Source: a virus. From it: DNA of 21,067 nt. Numbering within the stretch: position 1 is the stretch's first letter; each line of letters opens with the position of its first letter. Positions 7,086 through 13,881 of the stretch are shown here, piece by piece. The stretch covers positions 1-21,067 of IMG/VR virus record IMGVR_UViG_3300023172_000240; one strand, 5' to 3'. The notes beneath the pieces were generated by a model. It saw only the letters and a program-made list of their open reading frames with translations, made no database searches and was not told the origin of the DNA. The translations under genes were made by a program, and so were the position numbers.

Positions 7086-7366
7086 TGTTCGATAAACAAC
7101 AATTAGAAAACACAAGCAGGTACAGCGTCAGAGTCATAAAGGCAAACTGCAATATGTTTGACGCTGCAGATACTTCTTTACCAAGAAATTCTTATATTGT
7201 CACAGCAATACACTATGATGGCAGTATATGGTATGATATTGTTCAGGGAAAGTTGTCAGACATCTTTGATTTCTATCACGACAACCTTCCTGGATGCATT
7301 CAAAAGTATGAATGGACTGAAGGTAAAATTAATCCTAAACTATGGACGCCGCCAAAAGGAAAATGA
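7085..7366 (+). CDS. Hypothetical protein
   Basis: The chosen start, at the TAATG overlap with the preceding stop, gives 93 residues; an in-frame ATG at 7067 would lie inside the previous gene. Mixed alpha/beta composition with aromatic residues (SIWYDIVQGKLSDIFDFYHD) and a Pro/Lys-rich end. Not recognised. It overlaps the next gene by four bases. Confidence 0.75.
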   Translation: MFDKQQLENTSRYSVRVIKANCNMFDAADTSLPRNSYIVTAIHYDGSIWYDIVQGKLSDIFDFYHDNLPGCIQKYEWTEGKINPKLWTPPKGK

Positions 7367-7626
7367 GTATCTTTCTTACGCAACCTAATCCTGAGGTAGA
7401 GGAACCTACCCCAGAAGAACTTGCTGAGATAGAGCAGGAACAGAACAAAGCACTAGCAAGGAAAGCAACAGCCGAACTCCTAGGTTTTTTTGTCAAACCT
7501 GTGGTTATTATGCTATTATGGAACTGGTTGATGCCAGGACTATTCGGACTAGCAACTATAGGATACTTTAAGTCCCTAGGACTGTACGCTCTATCATCCC
7601 TGCTGTTTAAGAACACTAATGACTGA
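7363..7626 (+). CDS. Small membrane protein, unknown function
   Basis: The start at 7363 (ATGA overlap, with AAAGGA just upstream) gives 87 residues; ATG 7342 is also in frame but lacks a site. Residues 10-36 are acidic and helical (PEVEEPTPEELAEIEQEQNK), followed by two hydrophobic segments (VVIMLLWNWLMPGLFGLATI and SLGLYALSSLLF). It probably sits in the membrane with its acidic tail in the cytoplasm. It overlaps thyX by eight bases. A possible thyX promoter lies inside it. Confidence 0.75.
   Translation: MSIFLTQPNPEVEEPTPEELAEIEQEQNKALARKATAELLGFFVKPVVIMLLWNWLMPGLFGLATIGYFKSLGLYALSSLLFKNTND
7490..7519 (+). promoter_or_regulatory. Possible internal promoter ahead of thyX
   Basis: TTGTCA (7490-7495), an 18-base spacer, and TATTAT (7514-7519) preceded by TGC resemble the other extended -10 sites in the window. 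It lies inside the coding region of the membrane protein, 100 bases before the thyX start, so chance cannot be excluded. Confidence 0.35.
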
Positions 7627-8323
7627 ACAAATTAAACTTGTATCTGTAACCCCAAATGCAGAACAACTGATGGGGTACGTTGCTCGTGTGAGCAACCCTG
7701 CAAACCAGGAGAACCCTAAGGTTGCAGGTCTCTTGTCCTACTGCATCAAACATGGACACTGGAGCGTCTTTGAGCAGGCGTTCATGACCTTGGAAATTAA
7801 TACCACCAGGGCAATCGCAGCTCAAATTTTGCGTCACCGTTCGTTCACCTATCAAGAATTTTCACAACGGTATGCTTCTACCAACCTCCTTGGTACTGAC
7901 ATCCCTCTACCTGAACTTCGTCGTCAAGATACGAAGAATCGTCAGAACTCCATCAATGACATCGATGAGTTGACCCAGGCACGCTTCCATGCAAAGATTG
8001 AAGAGCATTTCTATCAAGCACAACATCTTTACAATGAGATGCTAGAGGCTGGCATTGCAAAGGAATGTGCTAGAATGGTATTGCCACTCTCCGCTCCGAC
8101 CAGAATCTACATGACGGGTTCAGTTCGGTCTTGGATTCATTACATCTCTTTGCGCTCTGCTAATGGAACTCAAAAAGAACACATGGATATTGCATTGGGT
8201 GCTAAGAGGGTCTTTACTTGCACGTTCCCAACCGTCGCTACTGCACTGGACTGGCGTTGTCCTGATGACGACTGTCGGTGTGAAGAAATCGAATCAATCC
8301 AACCCTCGCTTAGAATAGACTAA
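7619..8323 (+). CDS. thyX: Flavin-dependent thymidylate synthase ThyX
   Basis: The 234-residue enzyme carries the ThyX signature RHR-x7-S: R72-H73-R74, then SFTYQEF and S82-Q-R84-Y85. The conserved HGHWSVFEQA segment (46-55) comes before it. The C-terminal substrate region runs from ARMVLPLSAPTRIYMTG to SLRSANGTQKEHMDIA. It makes dTMP from dUMP using FAD, NADPH and methylene-tetrahydrofolate, feeding phage DNA synthesis. Length is normal for the family. The C-terminus has extra cysteines (RCPDDDCRCEE) of unknown meaning. It is tightly packed: eight bases overlap upstream and a shared base downstream. Confidence 0.95.
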   Translation: MTEQIKLVSVTPNAEQLMGYVARVSNPANQENPKVAGLLSYCIKHGHWSVFEQAFMTLEINTTRAIAAQILRHRSFTYQEFSQRYASTNLLGTDIPLPELRRQDTKNRQNSINDIDELTQARFHAKIEEHFYQAQHLYNEMLEAGIAKECARMVLPLSAPTRIYMTGSVRSWIHYISLRSANGTQKEHMDIALGAKRVFTCTFPTVATALDWRCPDDDCRCEEIESIQPSLRID

Positions 8324-8553
8324 TGCCTTCTTACCCTGTAATAAATAAGACCACAGGAGAGAAACAAACTCTCTACATGAGTATGTCAGAATACTCTGCA
8401 TGGCGTGAATCCAATCCCGATTGGGATAAAGACTGGATGGAAGGATGCGGTGGGGTAACCTACGGCAAACCCAAACAGGACCAAGGTTTCAAAGAAGTTA
8501 TGCAAAAAGTACAGTCGGAGCATCCTCGCGCAAATCTGAGTCGATTCACCTAA
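8323..8553 (+). CDS. Small conserved phage protein, unknown function
   Basis: This 76-residue protein opens with a short beta-like segment (MPSYPVINKTTGEKQTLYMS), followed by an acidic/aromatic centre (WRESNPDWDKDWMEGCGG). It looks like a family common in phages beside phoH, which in places is annotated as FmdB-like. The cysteine pairs of a zinc ribbon are missing here (one Cys only), so that label is not supported. Start shares a base with the thyX stop; phoH starts four bases after its end. Confidence 0.7.
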   Translation: MPSYPVINKTTGEKQTLYMSMSEYSAWRESNPDWDKDWMEGCGGVTYGKPKQDQGFKEVMQKVQSEHPRANLSRFT

Positions 8554-8556
8554 ACT

Positions 8557-9318
8557 ATGGCAAGAGCACGTAAGCGCAACACATCCTCACCCCCAGTCCC
8601 CCCAGGTATGTCTGCAAAACAAATCCGAAGGAAGAAACCCATTGACAGTTCGTATCTAACTGCTGTCAATCCTGTCACTCCTAACCAGGAGGTTGCGTTC
8701 CAACAGTATGCTCTCGGACAGAACCTTCTTCTCCATGGTGCTGCTGGTACTGGTAAAACTTTTATTAGTCTCTACATGGCACTTCAAGAAGTGCTTGACG
8801 AGAATACACCTTACGATAAAATTTACATCGTAAGGTCTCTTGTACCTACCAGAGAGATTGGTTTCCTTCCTGGAGACCACGAAGACAAGTCTGCTTTGTA
8901 TCAGATTCCGTATAAGAACATGGTTCGATACATGTTCAGTATGCCTGATGACAATTCTTTCGACATGCTTTATGATAATCTTCGAGCACAAGAAACTATT
9001 TCTTTTTGGAGTACTTCTTTTATCCGTGGAGTCACTCTTGATAATGCGATTGTTATTGTTGATGAATTTTCCAACCTGAACTTCCACGAACTTGATTCTA
9101 TGATTACTCGCATTGGCGAGGACTCCAAGATTATTTTCTGTGGTGACATCACTCAGTCTGACTTGGTGAAAGAGAATGAGAAGACAGGTATCCATGACTT
9201 CATTCGTATCCTCCAGTCCATGAAAGAGTTTTCATGCATCGAGTTTGATGTTGAAGACATTGTTCGTTCTGGTCTTGTTAAATCCTATCTGCTTGCTAAG
9301 TACAGCCTTAATTTGTGA
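8557..9318 (+). CDS. phoH: PhoH-like P-loop ATPase
   Basis: The 253-residue protein has a basic N-terminus (MARARKRN) and Walker A G61-AAGTGK-T68. Walker B is IVIVDE (165-170), read as VDEFSN where the family usually has DEAQN. A sensor-like GDITQSDL (197-204) and a C-terminal arginine segment (DIVRSGLVK) follow. PhoH proteins are predicted RNA-linked ATPases or helicases; many marine phages carry one, and the earlier link with phosphate starvation is weak for phages. Its TGA overlaps the next start (TGATG). Confidence 0.93.
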   Translation: MARARKRNTSSPPVPPGMSAKQIRRKKPIDSSYLTAVNPVTPNQEVAFQQYALGQNLLLHGAAGTGKTFISLYMALQEVLDENTPYDKIYIVRSLVPTREIGFLPGDHEDKSALYQIPYKNMVRYMFSMPDDNSFDMLYDNLRAQETISFWSTSFIRGVTLDNAIVIVDEFSNLNFHELDSMITRIGEDSKIIFCGDITQSDLVKENEKTGIHDFIRILQSMKEFSCIEFDVEDIVRSGLVKSYLLAKYSLNL

Positions 9319-9986
9319 TGTTTGAATTTGCTACTGTTCCCCATCTCCCTTCAGAACCTCAGGTTGTGGAGAAAGATGGGAAGCGTTTATATAAATTTCC
9401 GACTCACGATAAATATTATCCAAGTGTTACCACTGTCACTGGTATCCACTCCAAGAAATCAATTATGGAATGGAGACAACGTGTTGGTGAAGACACTGCA
9501 AACAAAATCAGTTCACGAGCAACCTCGCGTGGAAACGCATTTCATGCTATAGTAGAAGAGTATTTCAAAGGTACTCTAGACCTACAGAAATATAGCAACA
9601 ACCCTCTCGCTCAAAACCTGTTTCGGTGTGCTAAGACTACTCTTAATCGGATTTCTGACATACATTGTTTGGAAACCCCTCTCTACTCTGACCTCTTCTG
9701 TCTTGCTGGTCGCGTGGACTGCATTGCTCGTTTCGATAATGAGCTTGCTGTCATAGACTTCAAGACCTCTACGAAAGAAAAGAAAGAGTCATGGATTGAG
9801 AACTATTTCGTTCAAGAGACCGCTTATGCCGCCATGTTTTATGAACTAACAGGTATTAAGGTAAAGAAAATTGTCACACTCATTGCCACTGAAGAGGGCT
9901 CTACTCAAATTATTCAGAAGTACAATATTGATGACTATCTACAAGTACTTAAACGTTACATCCGAGAGTACAATGCCCAAAACTGA
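9318..9986 (+). CDS. PD-(D/E)XK exonuclease, RecB/Cas4-like fold
   Basis: The start at ATG 9318 (TGATG overlap with phoH) gives 222 residues. The motif series of RecB-family nucleases is present. G72-NAFHAIVE80 gives the GxxxHxxxE motif and E119 follows. G131-RVD134 and the core I146-D147-F-K149 (IDFKTS) hold the metal ligands and lysine. VQETAYA (165-171) gives the QxxxY motif. It probably digests single-strand or flap DNA in recombination or turnover of host DNA. Cyanophage genomes commonly place such a gene near phoH. Its end overlaps gp33 by 14 bases. Confidence 0.85.
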   Translation: MFEFATVPHLPSEPQVVEKDGKRLYKFPTHDKYYPSVTTVTGIHSKKSIMEWRQRVGEDTANKISSRATSRGNAFHAIVEEYFKGTLDLQKYSNNPLAQNLFRCAKTTLNRISDIHCLETPLYSDLFCLAGRVDCIARFDNELAVIDFKTSTKEKKESWIENYFVQETAYAAMFYELTGIKVKKIVTLIATEEGSTQIIQKYNIDDYLQVLKRYIREYNAQN

Positions 9987-10227
9987 AGACCCATCAGCAA
10001 AGTTCCTCACAACGGCAAAGTTCTCGGAAGCAATCGAAAACCTTGTTAAGGAATCCAACGGTCTCCTCAATTACATTGAGGCGGTGGTAACCTATTGTGA
10101 GGAGAACGATATTGAACTAGACAATATCAATAAACTCCTCTCTAAACCATTGAAAGAACGCATCAAGTTTGATGCTGCTAGACTGAACTACATTAAACCC
10201 TCAAGCAAAGGTATCCTCCCACTATGA
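9973..10227 (+). CDS. 33: Late-promoter transcription accessory protein, gp33-like
   Basis: The start at ATG 9973 gives 84 residues. Upstream in-frame starts would lie far inside the nuclease gene. The core resembles T4 gp33: FSEAIENLVKESNGLLNYIE then AVVTYCEENDIELDNINKLL and LKERIKFDAARLNYIK, matching gp33's pattern of a conserved helical region (EKMVEEFG, EATTAFLEENSI). The C-terminus ends GILPL, hydrophobic like the T4 gp33 tail that touches the sliding clamp. In T4, gp33 and sigma gp55 direct RNA polymerase to late promoters. That fits the TAAATA boxes in the window. Shorter than T4 gp33 (112 residues). Confidence 0.8.
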   Translation: MPKTEDPSAKFLTTAKFSEAIENLVKESNGLLNYIEAVVTYCEENDIELDNINKLLSKPLKERIKFDAARLNYIKPSSKGILPL

Positions 10228-10826
10228 CTGGTTACGAAGTGTACCAAACCTACCTCGCTGTAAGGTCACACTTCACACGTCCAGAGTACGACTTCTTCAA
10301 GTTTCGGGGGAAGACTAAGGCATCCGTTTCCTCTTTTGAGAAGAGGAAGGATGTCTATTTCTTTAAGAAACTGGCGTCTAAACTCACGACCAGGGATGAT
10401 GTCCTTTACTACATGGTATCCAACTTTATTTCTGACAACAAAGGATACATTAGAAGTTTCTCTCACGATGTCTATGCCAAGTGGAAGGCGAAGCAAGAGT
10501 CATTCACTTATAAATTTATACAGGACATCGACAACCTCCTCAATGCTATTGAAGCACCTTACGAACAAAACTTTGATATAATCTTCAATGCTGAGAAGGG
10601 AAGACACCCTATTTTACTAAGAAAATATTTTGGTCAGGAAGTTAGCCTTGAAACTCTAGTTGTTTTGGAGCACTGCCTTGGATTTGTGCAAAGGTTTGAC
10701 AAGGAATTGTCTGACCCCATTTGGACAGAGACTAGAAACGTTGTTGTGAAATATCAACCCTTCCTGAATATTGATTGTAAGAAATATAAGAAGGTCATTT
10801 TAGAAACGGTGCAGAAAAAACTATGA
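10224..10826 (+). CDS. 59: Helicase loader gp59
   Basis: The 200-residue protein aligns by eye with T4 gp59 over its length. The opening YEVYQTYLAVRSHFTRPEYD leads to KFRGKTKAS and KRKDVYFFKKLASKL (T4: RRDKYFFQKLSEK). The C-terminus FLNIDCKKYKKVILETV matches T4 ILNIDSQKAKNVFIETV. It loads the gp41 helicase onto gp32-coated forked DNA at the start of replication and recombination. It lies between gp33 and a DUF1825 gene, with four-base overlaps on both sides, in the block that ends in gp32. Confidence 0.92.
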   Translation: MTGYEVYQTYLAVRSHFTRPEYDFFKFRGKTKASVSSFEKRKDVYFFKKLASKLTTRDDVLYYMVSNFISDNKGYIRSFSHDVYAKWKAKQESFTYKFIQDIDNLLNAIEAPYEQNFDIIFNAEKGRHPILLRKYFGQEVSLETLVVLEHCLGFVQRFDKELSDPIWTETRNVVVKYQPFLNIDCKKYKKVILETVQKKL

Positions 10827-11146
10827 GTTTTTTTAAGTCGGAGGTTGTACAAAAAAACCTCCAAGAAATTTTTGAAACCTACCAAGAAATATCTTCGTCA
10901 CAATACTGGTTGCCCAGGATGACGCAGAAAGAACGGGTAGACCACATTGAAAGAACAAGAGAACTAATTGATAAACAGAAGTTATTTTATTTCAGACTCA
11001 CTCTTGCCGCGAACGAGGGAGACAAAGAAGCAGCAGAGATGAAAGACCGCATCACACAGTTGGTTCAGACCTTCGGGTACAAGGACCTACCACATTGTCT
11101 TGAATCCCTGTTAGAGACCCTGGAGCGGGCACTAGGGGGTGCTTGA
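10823..11146 (+). CDS. DUF1825 family protein
   Basis: The 107-residue protein opens MSFFKSEVVQKNLQEIFETY, which matches the opening of the cyanobacterial DUF1825 family, followed by helices with an acidic/basic heptad look (HIERTRELIDKQKLFYFRL). The family has no known function and is shared between cyanobacteria and their phages, so a host origin is likely. Start overlaps the gp59 stop by four bases. Between this gene and gp32 lies the gp32 promoter, whose -35 element overlaps the end of this gene. Confidence 0.8.
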   Translation: MSFFKSEVVQKNLQEIFETYQEISSSQYWLPRMTQKERVDHIERTRELIDKQKLFYFRLTLAANEGDKEAAEMKDRITQLVQTFGYKDLPHCLESLLETLERALGGA

Positions 11147-11171
11147 CCCCTTATACATACTATGCTATGAT
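11143..11171 (+). promoter_or_regulatory. Promoter of gene 32
   Basis: TTGACC (11143-11148), a 17-base spacer and TATGAT (11166-11171) preceded by TGC form a good sigma-70 type promoter. The start would be near 11178, 53 bases ahead of the gp32 ATG. An AGGGG/CCCCT inverted repeat (11134-11138, 11147-11151) overlaps the -35 element but lacks a T-run. Confidence 0.8.
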
Positions 11172-11182
11172 ACCTCTGTCGA

Positions 11183-11205
11183 GTGCAGGGGGTCTTGCAC
11201 AGACC
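11183..11205 (+). promoter_or_regulatory. Gene 32 leader with two competing hairpins
   Basis: GTGCA (11183-11187) can pair with TGCAC (11196-11200). GGTCT (11191-11195) can pair with AGACC (11201-11205) around that same TGCAC. The two hairpins exclude each other and sit at the very 5' end of the expected transcript. The rest of the leader is unpaired, with no Shine-Dalgarno site. T4 gp32 represses its own translation by binding a structured leader, so this could be an analogous operator; that is inference. Confidence 0.4.
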
Positions 11206-11230
11206 AAATCCTAACCTAATACGTACACAC

Positions 11231-12163
11231 ATGTCTTTCGCATCTCTTAAGAAACAATCCAATTCCATCTTCGACAAACTGAATCAAGAACTTGAGAAGC
11301 AATCTACTGCTTCCAAGGGAGGCGCTGATGACCGTCTCTGGAAACCCGAACTGGACAAGTCTGGTAACGGGTATGCCGTCATCCGATTCCTGCCTGCTCC
11401 TGAGGGTGAAGACCTCCCTTGGGCAAAGATTTGGAGTCACGCTTTCCAAGACAAAGGTGGTTGGTACATCGAGAATTCCCTTACCACTATCGGTAAGAAG
11501 GACCCTGTTGGTGAACTGAACCGTGAACTGTGGAACAGCGGTAACAAGAGCGACCAAGAAGTCGCACGTAAGCAGAAGCGTAAGCTCTCTTACTACAGTA
11601 ACATCTATGTTGTGAGCGACCCTGCTCACCCTGAGAACGAAGGCAAGGTCTTCCTCTACAAGTTTGGCAAGAAAATCTTTGACAAGCTGATGGAAGCAAT
11701 GCAACCTGCTTTCGCTGACGAGACCCCCATCAATCCTTTTGATTTCTGGGAAGGTGCCGACTTCAAACTGAAGATTCGGAAGGTTGAAGGTTTCTGGAAC
11801 TACGACAAGTCTGAGTTCGCTGGTACTTCTACCCTTGGTGGTTTTGATGACAGTGAACTGGAGAAGATTTACAAGCAAGAGTATTCGCTTGCAGACTTCA
11901 CTGCACCTAGCAACTTTAAGACCTATGAAGAACTGGAGAACCGCCTGAACATTGTTCTGGGTAAGGTTGCTTCTGCTCCTCGCATTGACCGTGAGACCAT
12001 GGAAGATGAGGAGTCTGACTTCTCTGCTCCTGAGTCTAACAAACCTGAGTGGGGTCAAGAGGTTTCTGAGTTCCGTCAGAAGGTTGCTGCATCTCCTGTG
12101 TCCTCGTCTGATGATGACGACACCTTGTCTTATTTCGCTCGCCTTGCTGAGGAGGATAACTGA
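11231..12163 (+). CDS. 32: Single-stranded DNA-binding protein gp32
   Basis: The start at ATG 11231 gives 310 residues (T4: 301). The N-terminal segment SFASLKKQSNSIFDKLNQEL carries the cooperative self-interaction domain. The core contains KRKLSYYSNIYVVSDPAHPE and NEGKVFLYKFGKKIFDKL (T4: RKTSYWANILVVKDPA, KVFKYRFGKKIWDKI). The C-terminal tail is acidic (SSDDDDTLSYFARLAEEDN), used to contact replication proteins. T4's zinc site residues (H64, C77, C87, C90) are not there: the matching stretch reads ENSLTTIGKKDPVGELN and the whole protein has no cysteine. It coats single strands during replication, repair and recombination. Confidence 0.96.
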   Translation: MSFASLKKQSNSIFDKLNQELEKQSTASKGGADDRLWKPELDKSGNGYAVIRFLPAPEGEDLPWAKIWSHAFQDKGGWYIENSLTTIGKKDPVGELNRELWNSGNKSDQEVARKQKRKLSYYSNIYVVSDPAHPENEGKVFLYKFGKKIFDKLMEAMQPAFADETPINPFDFWEGADFKLKIRKVEGFWNYDKSEFAGTSTLGGFDDSELEKIYKQEYSLADFTAPSNFKTYEELENRLNIVLGKVASAPRIDRETMEDEESDFSAPESNKPEWGQEVSEFRQKVAASPVSSSDDDDTLSYFARLAEEDN

Positions 12164-12339
12164 TGGCTGCCCGTGGTACTACCATCTCCATGTATTTTGG
12201 AGAGAAGCATACCGATACTCTGAAACGACTTGACTCTCTGGCAGATGAATACCGTCTGTCTCGTACTCAAGTCATTGAGTTTCTTCTTCGTCACTACGAA
12301 AAGACTACACCCATTGCACAATCCTTTGCTATTAAATAA
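12163..12339 (+). CDS. Small ribbon-helix-helix DNA-binding protein
   Basis: The 58-residue protein starts with an ATG that overlaps the gp32 stop (TGATG) and has GAGGAGG at 12150-12156 upstream. Residues 6-12 (TTISMYF) look like the DNA-reading strand. Residues 16-29 (HTDTLKRLDSLADE) and 33-47 (SRTQVIEFLLRHYEK) look like the two helices of a ribbon-helix-helix (Arc/MetJ type) repressor, with SRTQVIEFLL being the typical start of the second helix. It probably forms a dimer that regulates phage or host promoters. Which ones is not visible. Confidence 0.8.
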   Translation: MAARGTTISMYFGEKHTDTLKRLDSLADEYRLSRTQVIEFLLRHYEKTTPIAQSFAIK

Positions 12340-12351
12340 CGAGGAAGACTG

Positions 12352-12471
12352 ATGGGTGAAGCAGTACACGCTTGGAACACCATGACCTATGCTGAGGGAG
12401 CACTATTCTCCCTCTGGGTTATCGGAATGTACTATATAAAGTTACGAATGGATAGGAGATTCGGACGATGA
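12352..12471 (+). CDS. Tiny single-pass membrane protein
   Basis: The 39-residue ORF has GAGGAAG before its ATG and ends in an ATGA overlap with the next gene. Residues 15-29 are hydrophobic (EGALFSLWVIGMYYI), followed by a basic end (KLRMDRRFGR), the charge pattern of a one-helix inner-membrane protein. Its good ribosome-binding site and tight packing argue that it is a real gene. Not recognised. Confidence 0.6.
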   Translation: MGEAVHAWNTMTYAEGALFSLWVIGMYYIKLRMDRRFGR

Positions 12472-12875
12472 AATTTGCACTCGCTGCTCTGATGATGCTC
12501 TCTGCTCTGCCTGTTAGTGCAGAGAGCATTGGTGACCGTAGTAATCGTCAAGCATACGAATCCCAAGGAGGTTATGCTCGTGAGGAAAAGTGTTATCGGA
12601 ATGAATATCGTGAAGAGTATGTTCCTGGCACGTCATCTTCTCCTGGATATGTGAAGTCACACAGAGAGCGAGTTGCAGTTCCTTGTCAGCGTTATCATGC
12701 TCCGCAAAAACCGCATCAAGAAGACAGTAATTCCTGCATTGAAGGTTCTATTCTTGGAGGAATTGCTGGTGGTGGAGCAGGTGCTGCACTGTCCAGAGGT
12801 AATGGACGTTACTGGGCAATCCCTCTTGGTATCGTAGGTGGTGCCATGGTTGGATGCCAAATTGATGGGGGTTGA
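12468..12875 (+). CDS. Secreted glycine-zipper protein
   Basis: The 135-residue protein has a signal peptide (MKFALAALMMLSALPVSA, cut after residue 18) and a polar Tyr/Arg-rich middle. A glycine-zipper segment from about 93 to 130 (SILGGIAGGGAGAAL then IPLGIVGGAMVGC) resembles the 17-kDa surface antigen / glycine zipper 2TM family. Four cysteines (42, 73, 90, 130) remain after cleavage, so it may hold disulphides in the periplasm. GATAGGAG precedes the ATG. It may act in the envelope, for example in lysis or in blocking other phages, but nothing here proves it. Last rightward gene before the convergent terminator. Confidence 0.8.
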   Translation: MKFALAALMMLSALPVSAESIGDRSNRQAYESQGGYAREEKCYRNEYREEYVPGTSSSPGYVKSHRERVAVPCQRYHAPQKPHQEDSNSCIEGSILGGIAGGGAGAALSRGNGRYWAIPLGIVGGAMVGCQIDGG

Positions 12876-12899
12876 TTAGACCCCCCCAAACCAAAATCG

Positions 12900-12962
12900 A
12901 CCTTAGGTTACCAGGAAAGCGGAAAAAAAATCCCGCCAAAAAATGGGTCCCTAAGGTTTTTT
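12900..12962. terminator. Terminator between convergent genes
   Basis: ACCTTAGG (12900-12907) pairs with CCTAAGGT (12950-12957). A further ACC (12910-12912) pairs with GGT (12946-12948), and an inner GCGG/CCGC hairpin (12919-12936) fills the loop. Six Ts follow on the plus strand and run into the gp53 stop codon. On the minus strand the inner loop gives T-runs of six and eight, and a short TTTT follows the outer stem. It probably stops transcription from both sides. Confidence 0.75.
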
Positions 12963-13881
12963 AGTATCCGTAACCACTGCTACCAGAACTTGAAGAAGAG
13001 CTGGAAGAAGAACTTGAAGACGAACTACTAGAAGTGCTAGTAGTGCTGGTGGTCGTAGTTGTGGTGCTGCTAGACTCACTGACCGCAGTTGTTGCTGCTG
13101 TTGTACTTGCACCAGTGTAACTTACAACTGTTGTGCCTGCTCCCGCTGTATTTCTACCTGTGTATGCTGCAATATCATCTTTGTGTCTAGCACTAAAGGA
13201 ACCACTCTTAGATTGTAGAGCACCGACGAAGTAATCGATGATATCAATCGAATTTGTTTTTTCTTTAGAACTTTCAGTGTACTGGTCCTCATCATAGGAA
13301 ACGAGGTCGTCAAATTCTCTCTTGAATTGTTCAATCAGTTCACTACGAGGTAAGAAAATTTGCCTCTTCAGTTCATTGAGATAGTATTCATGTTCATAGT
13401 TTGAGATTGGTTCTCTAGACCCAGCAAATGAGTATGTTCTGTTGTTTGCAGTGACTACCCAGTCATCATTTACCCAAACACCAGCAGGAACAATCACGTT
13501 ACCACTAACGTCATCTACAATTTCAATACTTTCGTAATGGTGTACACCATCAGTAGCACCACTCAGAGCATATTTTTCTTCCACCATTCTTTGCAGTTGT
13601 GCCCTGCTTAGAGGCCAGTCTCTCCAGACATCATAGATTTCATTTGTTAGGAGGATTACCCAATCAAGGTCCTCGTCACCGTATGCACGGTAAGCAATCT
13701 GCCAAGGGAGTTCTCCATCTTCAATTTCATATGCCTCAAAGACCTGAGTGTATCTCAACAGGTCTTCTCTTGCACGAACACGTCTGAAGAGGTTCTTGAC
13801 AGAAATCTGTTGAAGTCTTCTGTCAAGACGATTTACTCTGTGAGCAATCTGTACGTTTGGTAGGTAAGAGAAGTACTGCAT
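12961..13881 (-). CDS. 53: Baseplate wedge subunit gp53 with Ser/Thr-rich tail
   Basis: Of the 306 residues, the first part resembles T4 gp53. It has a short N-terminus (MQYFSYLPNVQIAHRVNRLD), a segment PWQIAYRAYGDEDLDWVILL, and TNEIYDVWRDWPLS (T4: LANAIYGNPQLYWVLLMCND, NYDPYYGW). It helps form the baseplate wedge. After about residue 235 there is an unusual low-complexity tail of Ala, Thr and Ser ending in 16 serines in a row and GSSGYGY; T4 gp53 (196 residues) has nothing like it. All six serine codons are used in the run. The TAATG junction with gp48 (one-base overlap) shows co-translation. Confidence 0.85.
   Translation of the reverse strand: MQYFSYLPNVQIAHRVNRLDRRLQQISVKNLFRRVRAREDLLRYTQVFEAYEIEDGELPWQIAYRAYGDEDLDWVILLTNEIYDVWRDWPLSRAQLQRMVEEKYALSGATDGVHHYESIEIVDDVSGNVIVPAGVWVNDDWVVTANNRTYSFAGSREPISNYEHEYYLNELKRQIFLPRSELIEQFKREFDDLVSYDEDQYTESSKEKTNSIDIIDYFVGALQSKSGSFSARHKDDIAAYTGRNTAGAGTTVVSYTGASTTAATTAVSESSSTTTTTTSTTSTSSSSSSSSSSSSSSSSGSSGYGY

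Noticed and set aside
8340-8347. AATAAATA near the start of the small gene at 8323 as a late promoter
   Set aside because: It falls inside the coding region and would only serve phoH 210 bases on; no support beyond the box itself.
9409-9416. GATAAATA inside the exonuclease gene as a late promoter
   Set aside because: It lies deep in a coding region (codons for HDKYY), far from any start; likely chance in an AT-rich segment.
10810-10826. A-run at the gp59/DUF1825 junction as a -1 frameshift site
   Set aside because: The run is read as AAA AAA CTA in the gp59 frame, so the A AAA AAC heptamer is out of phase; a simple ATGA overlap explains the junction.
11134-11151. Terminator at the end of the DUF1825 gene
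   Set aside because: AGGGG/CCCCT can pair but no T-run follows, and it overlaps the gp32 -35 element.
12876-12960. CRISPR array, insertion sequence or attachment site in the convergent gap or elsewhere
   Set aside because: No regularly spaced repeats, transposase gene, terminal repeats or integrase were seen; the gap is explained by the terminator.
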